In this document: in pieces, positions 48,151 through 58,995 of the stretch | Numbering within the stretch: the stretch's first letter is position 1 | Layout: each line of letters begins with the position of its first letter | Source of the DNA: Micropterix aruncella | Lineage: Eukaryota; Arthropoda; Insecta; Lepidoptera; Micropterigidae | NCBI GenBank assembly: GCA_944548615.1 | Contig: OX155952.1 | Location: 35,785,788 to 35,849,787, forward strand | Length of the DNA: 64,000 nt | Reading direction: 5' to 3' | Translations under genes and position numbers: made by a program | Notes under the pieces: generated by a model | The model's database searches: none | What the model was told of the DNA's origin: nothing | Seen by the model: only the letters and a program-made list of their open reading frames with translations

Positions 48151-48861
48151 TATATACGTGAATGCATTTTGCAGATAGTGTACCGTCCGGTGCATATTGT
48201 TTCATACTTGTATATCATTAGAGGAATGAAATAAGATCATCAGTTATTAAAACAGTCATATTAAAAAAAATACTAGGACGAAGTGACTTCGGCTTCTCCA
48301 GCTAAGCCACTTCAACAAATTAATACTAATTCAATGAAACGAGTAACTAATAAAGGGGTGACACACGATCTCTCGGCATTCGCGAAACGTCATAAAAGCT
48401 AGCCGGGCACTCAGCGCTAATAATACAATAGACCGCCCGAAGATTTATTGGTATTTTATCCCCGCGGAAGGAGAAACAACCCGATGATTTAATACTTGAG
48501 ACCGACGGCTCCGTTGCGTTTGCGCCTGCGACCACTTTTACGTAGGTAATCTCGCTTTTATGACGTCGGATGACGCACCCACCTCCATTTTTATGGTCAC
48601 CGTGGAGCGCACATTACCCCAAAAGCAAGGGTTCGCAATTTACATGGAAATTCATTTGATAGATGTGATACAACAGCGAGGATGCGATCGATCGCAATAT
48701 GTCGGTGACGAATGGGCCTGTCCCAGGATTTAAACCCTTTGAAACCATAAATCGTCATACGGACGTCGACAAATCCAAGTGACATTTTTTATGATGGATT
48801 TTTACGACATGGATTTGGGGACAGGTAGGTACCCACATCGAGTAAACATCGAATGAACACG
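48151..48861. other. GC-richer single-copy block
   Basis: 48350-48790 has balanced composition, no repeat partner and only short frames. It may be a conserved non-coding element. Confidence 0.35.
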
Positions 48862-49146
48862 TTTGTTTGTTTGTTTGTTTTACTATTTATTGTGAAATTT
48901 CACAATGAGTGGGTTTTATTGTCATACGACAATCTCTTACAACCAACCCTTTTATAAAGTGTATTAACCCTATGATGTGTGCATGTAGCATGTGTGTAAG
49001 TGTGTGTGTCTTGTTATTGTATTTGCTTGAAAGGATTGAAAATGCAATTCCATTAATTTTTATCACAACGGAAAATGGTGACCCAGCCGGGAATCGAACC
49101 CAGAACCTTACAATATAAGAACAGGCGACCTAACCACTATGTCTCC
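48862..49146 (-). mobile_element. tRNA-derived SINE (copy 3)
   Basis: On the minus strand: head tggttaggtcgcctgttct, B box ggttcgattc, tail tgtgaaatttcacaataaat and (caaa)n. Confidence 0.85.
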
Positions 49147-49164
49147 GTTAAATATATTATAAAG

Positions 49165-49479
49165 AAATAAAAAACACGACTGCCGGTACAAAAAGTGGAC
49201 TGCCGTATTTATAATATGTTTTTTAATGAAATATTTGTGATTTATGATTTATCCATTAAATCATCGTTATATTATTAGCTCGTACATATAGGTAACGGGG
49301 ATCGTATATCGATGATATAGATACATACTCGTATATATTTTTGGGGTGTACCTACTAATGACCTTTTATTTGACACTAAACACGATACATTGATGATAAT
49401 TTATTCACATTTGGACATTTGGACATTTATACAACTCTGTACTCACTTGATATTTGGTCAGTTAAGGTACCATATTATA
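49165..49479 (+). repeat. CACGACTG-ended repeat, copy 3
   Basis: Cacgactgccggtacaaaaag, gaaatatttgtgatttatg, tttgacactaaacacgatac and gatatttggtcagt follow the same order as in 23872-25200. The right end is missing. Confidence 0.5.
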
Positions 49480-49774
49480 CTCAGGATAACATAACGATTT
49501 TACCGATACCACATACTTCTATAAAGTTGTGGTAGAAAATTAAAGATCTGATCTTTATTCTTGACGCACTGATTTCAATTATTCAGAAATGATATAAACC
49601 AGTTTATTACGAGATTGGCAAAGTTACATGATTGTAATCGGGCAAGGAGAATGTCATAATCGACAGAATTAAACGCGCTGCTGAAGCACGCTGAAGTCTA
49701 ACCGGACGAGAATAATGAGTTGTCGATTATCTATCGCTTGACGAGTATCATCGGTAACATGAATCAAGGCAGTA
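49480..49774 (-). pseudogene. Older LINE reverse transcriptase, downstream half
   Basis: Minus frame: ALIHVTDDTRQAIDNRQLII, LDFS then after a shift SVDYDILLARLQSCNFANLV and a decayed tail. This is reverse transcriptase motif 3-4 (the catalytic D in the LDFSKAFD.VD block). It directly continues the fragment at 52269-52460; a younger LINE (49775-52268) splits them. Confidence 0.8.
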
Positions 49775-52268
49775 GTATTCAGTATTCAGTATTCAGTATT
49801 CAATTTATTTATTCAGAATATACAATAAAAGCATGAATTATGAATTAAAGCTAATTATCGCATATTAGAATTCGTCAGTGTAGGTATATGAAGATATAAA
49901 ACTATTAAAGCATAAATATTAATTCGACAATAACGTTGACTAAAGTCGGCTTTACACGGCAGACAAATAAAATAAAAAATAAAAAAGAGAGCTGAATATG
50001 AGTATACATATAAAATAGATAATTATTATAAGAAAATTAATAGTCATTAAGCACTTTATACAAAAAATAATCACACAATAGGAAGTATCAAAAGAAAATT
50101 GGAAAAAAACAACGTATGTATATGATCAGGTATGTTACATTACACATTGTAATCTACATATTAAATATTAAATTCATAATATTATAATTAAATAATAAAA
50201 ACTAAAATGAGGTACCTGAAAGTTACATATTAATGTTATTCCCATTTGAAAGAATTGGCATGCTCAAAAAAATCACCCAGCTTATAGAAAGCATGTGTGG
50301 ATTGCAGCTTTTGTTTCATAAATCTTTTAAACGCCTTTGTTTCCATCTTTCTTGTGGAGAGTGGTAGCTGGTTAAAGAGCTTATAGCTCAAATATCCGAA
50401 GGACTTTTGTGTCTGCGTAAGGCGTACTTTAGGCAGGATAACGTCATCACGTCTGCGTGTATTGTGGGAGTGCATATGCCCGTTTACCTCTTGTTCGTTA
50501 ATATTTGATTTAGCATATAGTAGACATTGTAAAATATATTCAGACGTAAAAGTCAGTATTTTGTACTTAAGAAAATATGGTTCGCAGTGCTTGTCACGGG
50601 ATACACCTGCAATTGCTCTCAATGCACTTTTCTGTAAAATGAAAACCCTAGAACTGTCTGTGGCATTCCCCCATATCAGTATACCATAAGTCATTTAGAA
50701 TGGAAACAGGCATGATGCGCAGTTATTGCAGCGATTTCACCAGCTAAGAATTTAATCTTTTTTATTGCATATATTGCCGAAGAAAGCGCACTACATAGTT
50801 CATTAATATGGACGTTCCAGCTAAGATGATGATCGATCATGATACCTAGGAACTTTGTCGATTTGCTTAATTCTAGAGTACTGTTGTTTAGAGTTATATT
50901 GAATGGTATAGCAGACGATTTATATTTTGAGGAGAAGTGCATAGTTACTGTTTTTTTTTGCATTAAGCAAGAGATTATTCTCTGTGAACCATGAACTTGC
51001 TAGGTTTAACGCATGATTGGCATTGGTCATTAGGTCGTTAAGATTGTTATCGTGAAACAGGAAACTTGTATCATCCGCATAGAGCAAGGTTTTGGTGTAG
51101 GCGGGCAAGCAATTGCCTATATCATTAATGAAAAATAAAAATAATAATGGACCAAGAATCGATCCCTGGGGAACTCCGCAGGATATCGGTTGAGGTGTAG
51201 ATCTAAATCCATCTATTTCTACTACCTGTGACCTGCCTGTTAAGTAGGATTTCATCATGTTATTGGCTTTGCCCCGAATCCCATAACTGTTTAATTTATT
51301 GAGCAGTATTTCGTGGTCAACCGAATCAAACGCTTTGGACAGATCACAAAAAACTGCCACGGGTTGGGAAGAATTTTCAAAAGTGTCGGTAATGAAATTT
51401 ACCATCTCCGAAATCGCCGAGGTGGTGGACATGTTCTTCCTAAAACCATATTGATATTTATTTAGTATATCGAATTTATTTGCGAATAAATATAGCCTGT
51501 TATATAAATTTTTTTCGAAAATTTTGGAGAAAGCTGGAAGCAGTGAAATTGGCCTGTAATTTTCAGGATCAGTTTTGTTCCCTTTTTTAAAAACTGGTAC
51601 TATCTTTGCTATTTTCATTAGATTTGGGAACACACCTTGTTTCATACAATTATTAAAAATAGACCTCAAGGTGTTGGAAATCGTTGGTGCTATATTCTTT
51701 ATTAATTTAATCGAGTGTGCCCAGATATCCATTGATGTTTTTGTTTTAATGCCATTCAAGGCCTCATCAAATTCAATGGAAGTTATAGGGTGCAACAGTA
51801 TTGATGCTGGTATCTCACCTACAATTGTTGAAGAGGGTAAACTAGGAGAATTTGTCATGCGTTTAACAGCGTTTGTAAAATATTCATTGAGTATGTTTGC
51901 CGTTTCTGTAGGATCAGAGACTTTAGAACCATTGTGAAGTAATTGAATAGGTTCATTTGCCTTACTTGAAATATTTCTCCCCTCTCTATTGATGATATTC
52001 CACATAGTTTTGGTTTTGTTATTCGACTGCCTAATCTCTTCTTCTATAGTATTTTTCTTAGCCGCTACTACTGCTTTGTCATATTTTTGTATACAGTTCG
52101 TATAATAGTCCTTAAGTAATGAATTTGTGTTTTGATTTAAATTATCCTGTAGAATTTGAAGTTTTCCTAGATCGTTTCTAAGCTCATTATCAATCCAAGA
52201 AGGCGTACCGCCTTTTGTTGACACTAGTCTGTATTTCGAGGGAAAGCAAGCTTCAAAATGACGATTAA
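49775..52268 (-). mobile_element. CR1/Jockey-like LINE, inserted into an older LINE
   Basis: A 5'-truncated LINE of about 2.5 kb with reverse transcriptase and C-terminal region, a UTR and an (actgaat)n tail at 49775-49803. It sits inside another LINE's reverse transcriptase. Its 3' UTR is repeated at 22113-22427. Two frameshifts disable it; no clear target duplication was found. Confidence 0.9.
50236..52268 (-). pseudogene. LINE ORF2: reverse transcriptase and C-terminal region
   Basis: The frame enters at 52268 (VFNRHFEACFPSKYRLV) and is open to about 50950. Motifs in order: KIVPVFKKGNKTDPENYRP with ISLLPAFSKIFEK, QYGFRKNMST, CDLSKAFDSVDHE, GVPQGSILGPLLF and YADDTSFLFH, all intact. A frameshift near 50950 leads to KFLGIMIDHHLSWNVHINEL; another near 50692 leads to MTYGILIWGNA, FILQKSALRAIAG, HSHNTRRR and KLFNQLP, ending at a stop at 50236. 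The endonuclease is missing through 5' truncation. It is the best-preserved reverse transcriptase in the window. Confidence 0.92.
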
Positions 52269-52460
52269 AAACTTGTCGGGCTGGGATGTGGGTCGAAAAC
52301 CTGATTGAAATGGGTTTATAAGGTTGTTAAGAGAACCATAAGAGAGCATCTGACTATATGCTAGTCGTTTAATAGCTTTGGCTACCACTGGAAGAATTAA
52401 AATCGGCCTGAAGTTTTCTTGTGAATTTTTTGAGGAGGTTTTTGGTATTGGAATAATCAA
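52269..52460 (-). pseudogene. Older LINE reverse transcriptase, upstream half
   Basis: Minus frame: MIIPIPKTSSKN, NFRPILILPVVAKAIKRLAY and NPFQSGFRPTS, i.e. reverse transcriptase motifs 1-2. The rest of that domain resumes at 49774-49480 on the other side of the inserted LINE. Confidence 0.82.
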
Positions 52461-53396
52461 TTACGTCGGAGAGACAAATACATTCAATTTTTCGACAAGA
52501 CATAACACAATTCTACCCAATCACACTCATACTCAACATATTCTTACGTCGAAATTCCATTATTAATGGCGCCAATGAGTCGTTTGCCAGTGGTCCCGAA
52601 AGATTGGTGTAAGTACCTATTATGGTTTTTTTCAATACATTAAAACGCAATTATTAGGTTTTTGTGCTACGACACACAACTGTCAGCAGGCAGTCAGATT
52701 ATAAATAGATGCTATTTCTCTGTCATGGTATAGCCAGATTGGTCAGCCTCTAGTAGTTTCATTAATTATTTATATTATGTTTTTTTTATTTATTTTAATT
52801 TCGTCTGTTACTATTCGGTATTCGAGTTATTTCCGCTATATATTTTTACCGCAGCCCTGAAAGTTATCGCGTTTCCGATGGTAAAAACGTGACGCATCCA
52901 ATGTATTAGATGCACCTCTTTCCTGATCTGTGTTTCCGGCTACCATGTCAACGTTTGGCATTCCGGCGGCAGGAAGGGCACTCGCAGATTCACACCCACT
53001 CGGCTCGGAGTGGAGCAGAGGAGAGCCATTCCTCTCTCGTCGCCTCATAGTTAATTTGAGGAGATGACGTCATAAAGATGAGACGCGATACTTACGCCAT
53101 CGCCGCTTTACGAGTTTAACGTCACACCAGCGCAGCGCCCGGCCTAATACTGTCTCACCACACCGAGCTATGCGGCCGTTATTGCCTCCGCTGTCGCTGT
53201 CGCATAGGCGTCGCGCGTCGTAACTCGTGAATTCGTGTGACATCTGCTTTTCCTCAGTCTCAGATTAATTTGTAGGGGTTTTAATTCGTCGATGCTTCGT
53301 CGGCAGTTTTAAAGACGTGACGCGGACAAGAACGCACAAGGGTTTTCGAGAAATATTGTTTGTTCAACTGTTTTTTTGAAAAACTATATTGCACAC
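52461..53396. other. No gene recognised
   Basis: A 70-codon minus frame (52836-53048) and a GC-rich tract to about 53330 are unassigned. The GC-rich part (gctgtcgctgtcgc, gcgtcgcgcgtcg) could be promoter-like, but no transcript structure is evident. Confidence 0.35.
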
Positions 53397-53694
53397 CAGT
53401 GTCGCACCTAAAAAAAATTGGGCCCCGGCGCAAAATTTAACAAAAGCTCTCCCCTCCTACTTACTTACATTCATAATAGCATGCAGGATGTAATTACTGT
53501 ATACCTAACTACAGTACGTATGTACATTGTAGCTACATTATAAATCGGCGTATTCGTTTGGGGACATTTCCTCGTACATGTTGCGGAATAAGTTCCCAAG
53601 AATATTGCGGGAGAATGTTCCAAACATTTGATCCTATACGACGGTTGGATGTTAATTTAATTACTGAATTATATTTCTCTCTTCTTTGTTAATT

Positions 53695-53845
53695 TGCTGT
53701 CCACCCTAGAACGGGCTAGTCCCAGTTGGGTGACAGAATCAAATAAGCATAAGCTTAAGGTTTGGTCATTCGGTTCCTGTTATTTTTGTAAGCAAAATCA
53801 ATGTTTTTTATAGTAATTAATTCTTAAATAAAAATAAACAAAAAA
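53695..53845 (+). mobile_element. LINE 3' UTR scrap
   Basis: Ccaccctagaacgggctagt, cccagttgggtgacagaa and a ttaaataaaaataaa end match, inverted, 58109-58250 and 61351-61495. Confidence 0.7.
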
Positions 53846-54002
53846 AAATGAGAATTATCTTTTCTATATTTTTTTTTTTAATTACGTATTTTGAGTAGAA
53901 CTACCAAGGCGAAACTGGTAAGACTAAAAAATAACAACATAATATTATTACAAATGTACATATAATTTCTTGCATATCTACATATTTAAATTAACTACTT
54001 AA

Positions 54003-54263
54003 CCCCTAGAGCCCCAATTGGCCGATACCGGCCACAACACGATTCAGCGTGACGGTCCCGTTTTAATTTTATTTTAATTTAATTTGTTTTATTTTAGTAT
54101 GTTTTTAATGTTAATATATTTTATTTTAATTATGGGTACAGTGGTTTGGCAGTAATTTATGTTTTGGTGAGGCAGTGACAAAATTCCATTTTTTTACTAA
54201 TTTTTACTAAAATTTTCTGGGACATCGACTTGTCAATCGGCTGAGGGGCCGAGACCTGAAAGG
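54003..54263 (-). mobile_element. 261-bp TTAA MITE, copy 2
   Basis: Inverted copy of 21314-21574, same length, flanked by TTAA at 53999-54002 and 54264-54267. Ggccgataccggcc (gatatc in copy 1), gattcagcgtgacgg and gtggtttggcagtaatt are shared. Confidence 0.85.
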
Positions 54264-54486
54264 TTAATGTAATATGAACAAATACATGTCTAGTATGGTT
54301 TTCGTCTTGATTTGCGCTCTGCAAAATCATCGATTAGTTTTGAGACATCCATTTTTCGGCTTTCTTAACATTCTAGAAGAGTTGAACTCGGTCGTAGCCA
54401 TAAATTCCATTTTGAGCCCCCGAGCTACCGTGGGCCCCGGTGCGCCGCACCGGCTACAGCGGCTTATTTACGCCACTGTTGCACAT

Positions 54487-54889
54487 AAAATAGAGTACAA
54501 TATGGTGGGCCTATTGTCAAGTGGTTGGGGGGAGGGGTTGAGGGGTTTGGCGCGCGAGGGGAAGGCGGGATTGTCTGCTTTCCGGGAAAGTCTTGTGGTG
54601 ACACGACCTATTTTTTATTGCAGTTGCGACTCCGCCCTTTACGCTAGAAAAGCAATTATTTTAAGCATGTGCGCATACGAGACGAGGTGGGACTAATAGC
54701 ACTATCGTCTCGATTTTTTTATGATGTATGGAAAGCTATTGGTGATAGCGCTAGGATACTATGTTGCGAAATAACGCTTCGCGTGTAGGTTCTCAACCAA
54801 ACAGGAACGCGATATGCGTACGCAATCGGGAAACCAGCGAACTTTGAACCGTTTCAGTTGCCCGTGTCTTTTAAGAAAGGCCCGTGCCT
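54487..54889. other. Scrap of poly-C repeat, then unassigned
   Basis: 54585-54612 (ggaaagtcttgtggtgacac) matches the right edge of the repeats at 31297 and 43712. The 140-codon plus frame 54274-54696 crosses three repeat boundaries and is not a gene. Confidence 0.5.
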
Positions 54890-55827
54890 TTCTTTGAAGA
54901 TAGTAAGTACGGAATAACTCTTCCGATGTTATTCCATACCACTGAAAGTCTTTCAGCCGATATTGGCGTCGCCTTCCTGGATCTCTGTACCTACGAATTC
55001 TTCCTGTATATTAAGGTGCCAGATTTCTTATGTTTGTTCGCTATAGACTACATCGGTTTTAATGTCAGCTTCTACATTTACAAAAGCAGCATTAAAGGTG
55101 CCATTAGATGTTAAATAGAAGGGTACACAAAATACACTCTTGGTTTACTCCTCGCCTGATTCAATTGCATTGGTCGGAGCATTGTCTACACTAAAATTAG
55201 CTTTATGTTGCCAAAACAGATTGATAATGCACGGTCGGTCCTTTTCATTCAGGCTTGATAGCTACATGAAAAACATCTTATCATGTTGGAAATGATTTAA
55301 GGCTTTCTCGGAGTTGATGAAGCAGATATGAGCATCGAGAACCTGGACGCTGAAGAGAGCCTCTCCAGTGCCAAGGCTGCTGTGAAAGCCAAACCGAGTA
55401 CTTATCCAATGCCCCCTTCCAACTTATGGTATAGTCTATCGTCAAATATAGACATGCAAGAGGATTTCTGACTAATCAGATTTATTGTACGGTGGTCTTC
55501 GCAGGTCTTGGAAAAAACCCTTTTCTTGAGGTGGTTATGGAAGTAGATCGGAACCAATCACCCGGAGTAATGCCACAGTTCATATAAGGAATTAAACTGT
55601 CAGGTTGCTATACCTCGACCCCATTATCCCCCAATAGTTTCAGCATTTGTCGGCTCGCCCCTTTCTGCCGTTTGAATTATCTTCTCTGCTTTACCACGGT
55701 TTATTGGTGGTCCCGTTGCGGCCTCTGGCACTCCGTGATTTATGGGATGCGTATCGTCGAGGTGGTTTATGATGTAACTCCACCATAAATCAATCTTTTG
55801 AGTGGTGTCGAAAGTACGAGAATCTAT

Positions 55828-55948
55828 AAATAGGATAGAAAAACGAATTTACCGCGTGAAATTTGTAGGGTCCTACAAATTTCACGCGGTAAATTCGTTT
55901 TCTATCCTATTTATAATGTCAAACAACCGCGATAGTCTTCGATTTTAT
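55828..55948 (-). mobile_element. Fold-back retroelement, copy 2 (45-bp arms)
   Basis: A 121-bp insertion flanked by the 15-bp duplication AGTACGAGAATCTAT (55813-55827, 55949-55963). Arms of ~45 bp around gt contain tacaaatttcacgcggtaaa; the unique end tcaaacaaccgcgatagtc lies on the right, so orientation is opposite to copy 1. The inner half of the copy-1 arm, with the gaaacgtc block, is missing. Confidence 0.88.
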
Positions 55949-56164
55949 AGTACGAGAATCTATTGCCGAAATCATCTATAGGTCTGCAGATGCTTGCTGC
56001 AGTTTTTTATGAACTTCAGCACACTCTCTAGCGTGCATTCCGATTTTGCACCCCATCGCTGCCCCTGATCCTATCGCTGAATTCACCATGTCCTACTTGA
56101 TATAGGTTCTTGTAGAGCCACCTTTGAGCCATCAGTCTCATTATAAAAGCAGACATCCATTTTG

Positions 56165-56299
56165 TTTAAAATGGAAGATTATCGCAATCGTTTGAGCGTA
56201 GACTGTCCAGACTACGCTAGACAACGGCATTTGAAACATCGCAGAAACATCGGGTGCAATAACTTCACGCAATAAAATTGATTTCATCCTATTTATAAT
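56165..56299 (+). mobile_element. Fold-back retroelement, copy 3 (one-sided)
   Basis: It starts with the decayed unique end (taaaatggaagattatcgca), then gtagact-gtcc-agactac as a short hairpin, then one arm only: gctagacaacggcattt, gcagaaacatcgggtg and tttcatcctatttataat. The left arm is reduced to a few bases. Confidence 0.7.
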
Positions 56300-56700
56300 C
56301 CAGTTTTTGGTTTTCGTGGCGCTGAAACAATATTCAAGGGAATAACTGCATCGTTAGCCAGGGTTTACATCCGAGAGGAGGTATCTTCAATGAAGAGGTC
56401 CTCCTTTTCCAAGATACGTTCGGTCTCTTAGTTATCATGGGTTTGTTAGGTATCATAGGGTCTATCTTTTACTTTTCTAAGTTTTTTAAAACTTTTTTCG
56501 CGCGCGTAACTGAGTTTAGCAAAAGGCAGTGGTCGGATAGTACTTCAAAAAGTCGATTCTGTGGGGGAACCCGCTATCTCAAGATGCTATGACGACCGTT
56601 GTCGTGATTTGACCCTGAAATGAGATGCAAAGACTTTGGAACCTAACAATCTTCTAGCATTGTGACGCCTGTGCTCAGAAGTGGACTCCGCCATCGCTGC

Positions 56701-57120
56701 CAAACCTGCATGAAACCATTAATACGGTATATCGTAGTATGTATGTATGTATGGTTGGGTGGTACATCAGCGTTTGGATACGTTTAACACCATGTACGGT
56801 ATGCTATATATATCCCAGATAGAAGTAACGTGGTTAAAGATCCACTACAGCATCCAATCGCTTGTGGAATTAGGGGATTCAATAGTTCAATTCCTTCTCC
56901 GCCAGTCTCTGTTTCCAGCTTGTCTAAGTTGTATTCCTTGAGAGTAGGCGTGGGAGCGGTGAAAATAAAACACAGCCACTAACTGATTATATCATTATCG
57001 AATTGCGTACTGAATGTATACGTTTCACCGTTATCAAATTTATATTATATATTGTTTCACTAAGCTTGCCTGGATAAATCTTTATTTAAGTTCTTGTGTA
57101 AATACTTGCTGACCGAATTG
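56701..57120. other. No feature recognised
   Basis: A (tatg)n patch at 56737-56752; the 64-codon frame 56747-56941 has no motif. Confidence 0.4.
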
Positions 57121-57281
57121 TCTAATTTTGCTGAAAGGGGATTGATAAGTTTTGGAACAATGAACTCAATTCAATCACCGAATATTTTTTTTGGCTTGTT
57201 ATACTTCAAATACAGTACAGAACGACGGTAGTAACATCGGGGGACTCGGGGAGCGAAAAGAAAAATTGGGGATATACTTAC

Positions 57282-57475
57282 CTCTCTTAGTTTTCCGTCT
57301 ATAATTCTGATAAACGTGGTATGATGGTGGAAGTTGTTAAAAGAAATCGCCGTGATTATTCCGGAATTCTGCTACAAGCCAATCGTGAATTTAATGGCTA
57401 TATTCAAAAGTGAGTTTGAAGAAGAAGTTTCTCATGACTCACAAGTAAAGAATCTAACCCCGACATCCGATCCAT
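57282..57475 (-). CDS. Candidate two-exon gene start (unit 1), function unknown
   Basis: On the minus strand an ATG at 57475-57473 opens an 11-codon exon (57443-57475, MDRMSGLDSLL) ending at a gtgagt donor. A 71-nt intron with acceptor ggcttgtag follows, then a 30-codon exon (57282-57371; NSGIITAISFNNFHHH ... IIDGKLRE) that ends exactly at a strong gaga|g-gtaagtat donor. Both introns are in phase 0 and no stop intervenes. A GC-richer stretch lies upstream. I do not recognise the peptide and found no further exon, so this may be chance. Confidence 0.25.
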
Positions 57476-58108
57476 TCGCGGACGACGACCACAGAATTTA
57501 TTGAGCCTGAGAGATATGCGGGCGATGTCTCCACAGCTCTGAAGTCGGAAAAGTCACGTCCTGGCTTTATGTCACACTTTTGATTGGATCGTCAAAACTG
57601 GCTTGTATTGCCTTCGCCCGTCGCCCTACCCACATTCGCAGCGCAGCCGCAAAAACAACGGGTGATTTTCAACGGCTATGTTTCATTTTGCGCACGTGAT
57701 TTTATCCAGCGCCATTTTCCAACTAGAACGACGAAGCTTTGGTTACGACACTTTGGCACCGGAGAGCGATCGTTTTAGGAATATTATCAATTCTTGGAGC
57801 GTGGAGCGTTGAGCACGTGCCGTAAAATTTTCATTTGAAAATACTTTAGTCTTTTATTTTACTTCTAGATCGTTGATCGAGACTTCGTACGCGCCAAAAA
57901 TTCGAATTTGCGTTTTTTATTGTTATTGGTGTAAATTCTATCCCAATCATACTCCAAGGGCTCAAATTACTCAGTTTTCTCGCAATTCTAACTAGCGTCT
58001 CGTAGGCAACAGTTGATGATTTCATCCGGTAATACATCTTACGTGTTAATAGTGATTACTCGCAAACAATTCAACTCTTTGACAGCTTTAATCGTTAGTA
58101 CAGTTTTA

Positions 58109-58250
58109 TTTATTTATTTAGGAATTATTTACTATAAAAACAATCATTTTTGCTTACAAAAATAACATGAACCGAACGAAAAACCTTAACCTTATGCTTA
58201 TTTGTTTCTGTCACCCAACTGGGACTAGCCCGTTCTAGGGTGGACAGGAC
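58109..58250 (-). mobile_element. LINE 3' UTR scrap (unit 1)
   Basis: Inverted match to 53695-53845, ending in a (taaa)n tail seen as tttatttatttatttagg. Confidence 0.7.
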
Positions 58251-58290
58251 TCTAATACATGTTACAATAAATTATGTCAAAGTTTTGGAA

Positions 58291-58391
58291 AATGCTTATA
58301 AAATCCATTATAAAATCCATTATAAAATATAAAATCCATTATAAAATCCATTATAAAATCCATTATAAAATCCATTATAAAAGTCCATTAT
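58291..58391. repeat. 12-bp tandem repeat attataaaatcc
   Basis: About eight copies, present in unit 1 only; unit 2 has an unrelated-looking sequence with a single catt-ataaaatc at 61601-61611. Confidence 0.85.
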
Positions 58392-58640
58392 AAAATCGGC
58401 ACTAAATAGAATATAACAGTTTGATAAATAGAATAGACCTAAAACTAAAATAAAGACAAAAATAAAGTTATAATAAAGAAAAAGTCATAAAAAAATACAA
58501 AACAAATCTACAATATTTAAAATCATGATAAGTAATATATAATTAAATATAATAATACCGAGTCAAAATAAGTAAAATTCATTGTCAAAATAATACATAT
58601 AAAACATTTTTTTTAATTTTACTTAGTTCAATGTACATAC

Positions 58641-58919
58641 GGTGGTATAGTGGTTAGGTCGCCTGATCTTACTTTCTACATTCCCGGGTTCGATTCCCGG
58701 CTGGGTTACAATTTTCCGTTGGGATACAATTAACAAAATAGCATTTCAATTCTGTCGATCGAATGCTATAATAACGAGACACACACTTAAACGCATATTT
58801 CACGCACACATACCTACATATAAACTCTTCATAATAGGGTTGGTTAGAAGAGATTGCCGTATGGCAATAAACCCGCCCATTGTGAAGTTTCACAATAAAG
58901 AGTATAAACAAACAAACAT
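58641..58919 (+). mobile_element. tRNA-derived SINE (unit 1)
   Basis: Complete copy: head ggtggtatagtggttaggtc, B box ggttcgattcc at 58687-58697, tail tgtgaagtttcacaataaag and (caaa)n. It is the best-preserved head in the family. Confidence 0.9.
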
Positions 58920-58995
58920 ATTAAAGAAATATTTAGTAAAGTAATATTATTTATTTTGTCCTATTTACATAGTCAAAAATAAAACATCTCGTGAA

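Larger units (their letters stand above)
53397..54478. mobile_element. hAT-type element, composite
   Basis: The ends are cagtgtcgcacc and, inverted, cagtggcgtaaataagccgc; both sides carry ggccccggcgc/ggggccc blocks. Flanks TTGCACAC (53389-53396) and TTGCACAT (54479-54486) agree in 7 of 8 bases, a good hAT duplication. No transposase remains. It contains a LINE 3' UTR scrap and a TTAA MITE. Confidence 0.8.
54890..56700 (-). pseudogene. Decayed RTE-type LINE (endonuclease to reverse transcriptase)
   Basis: Read on the minus strand from 56700: an SDHCLLLAKLSYARK block (endonuclease end) near 56530, then WWSYIINHLDD, FSKTCEDHRTINLIS, a LGLAFTAALA-like patch, INSEKALNHFQHDK (motif 3), CIINLFWQHKANFSVDN and AFVNVEADIKTDVV near 55060. 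This is the RTE order. Many stops and shifts show it is old. It is interrupted by fold-back elements at 55828-55948 and 56165-56299. Confidence 0.75.

Noticed and set aside
54274..54696. A 140-codon ORF as a gene
   Set aside because: It crosses the ends of a TTAA MITE, a hAT element and a poly-C repeat scrap, so it is an accident of joined repeats.
57584..57778. A 64-codon ORF repeated at 60831-61025
   Set aside because: It starts at a non-ATG codon and is preserved only because the whole 3.2-kb unit is duplicated; it also lies in the upstream region of the minus-strand candidate gene.
58641..58715. A tRNA gene, because of good A- and B-box matches
   Set aside because: The same sequence heads a dispersed SINE family with a shared body and tail, and no complete cloverleaf with proper acceptor stem is apparent.
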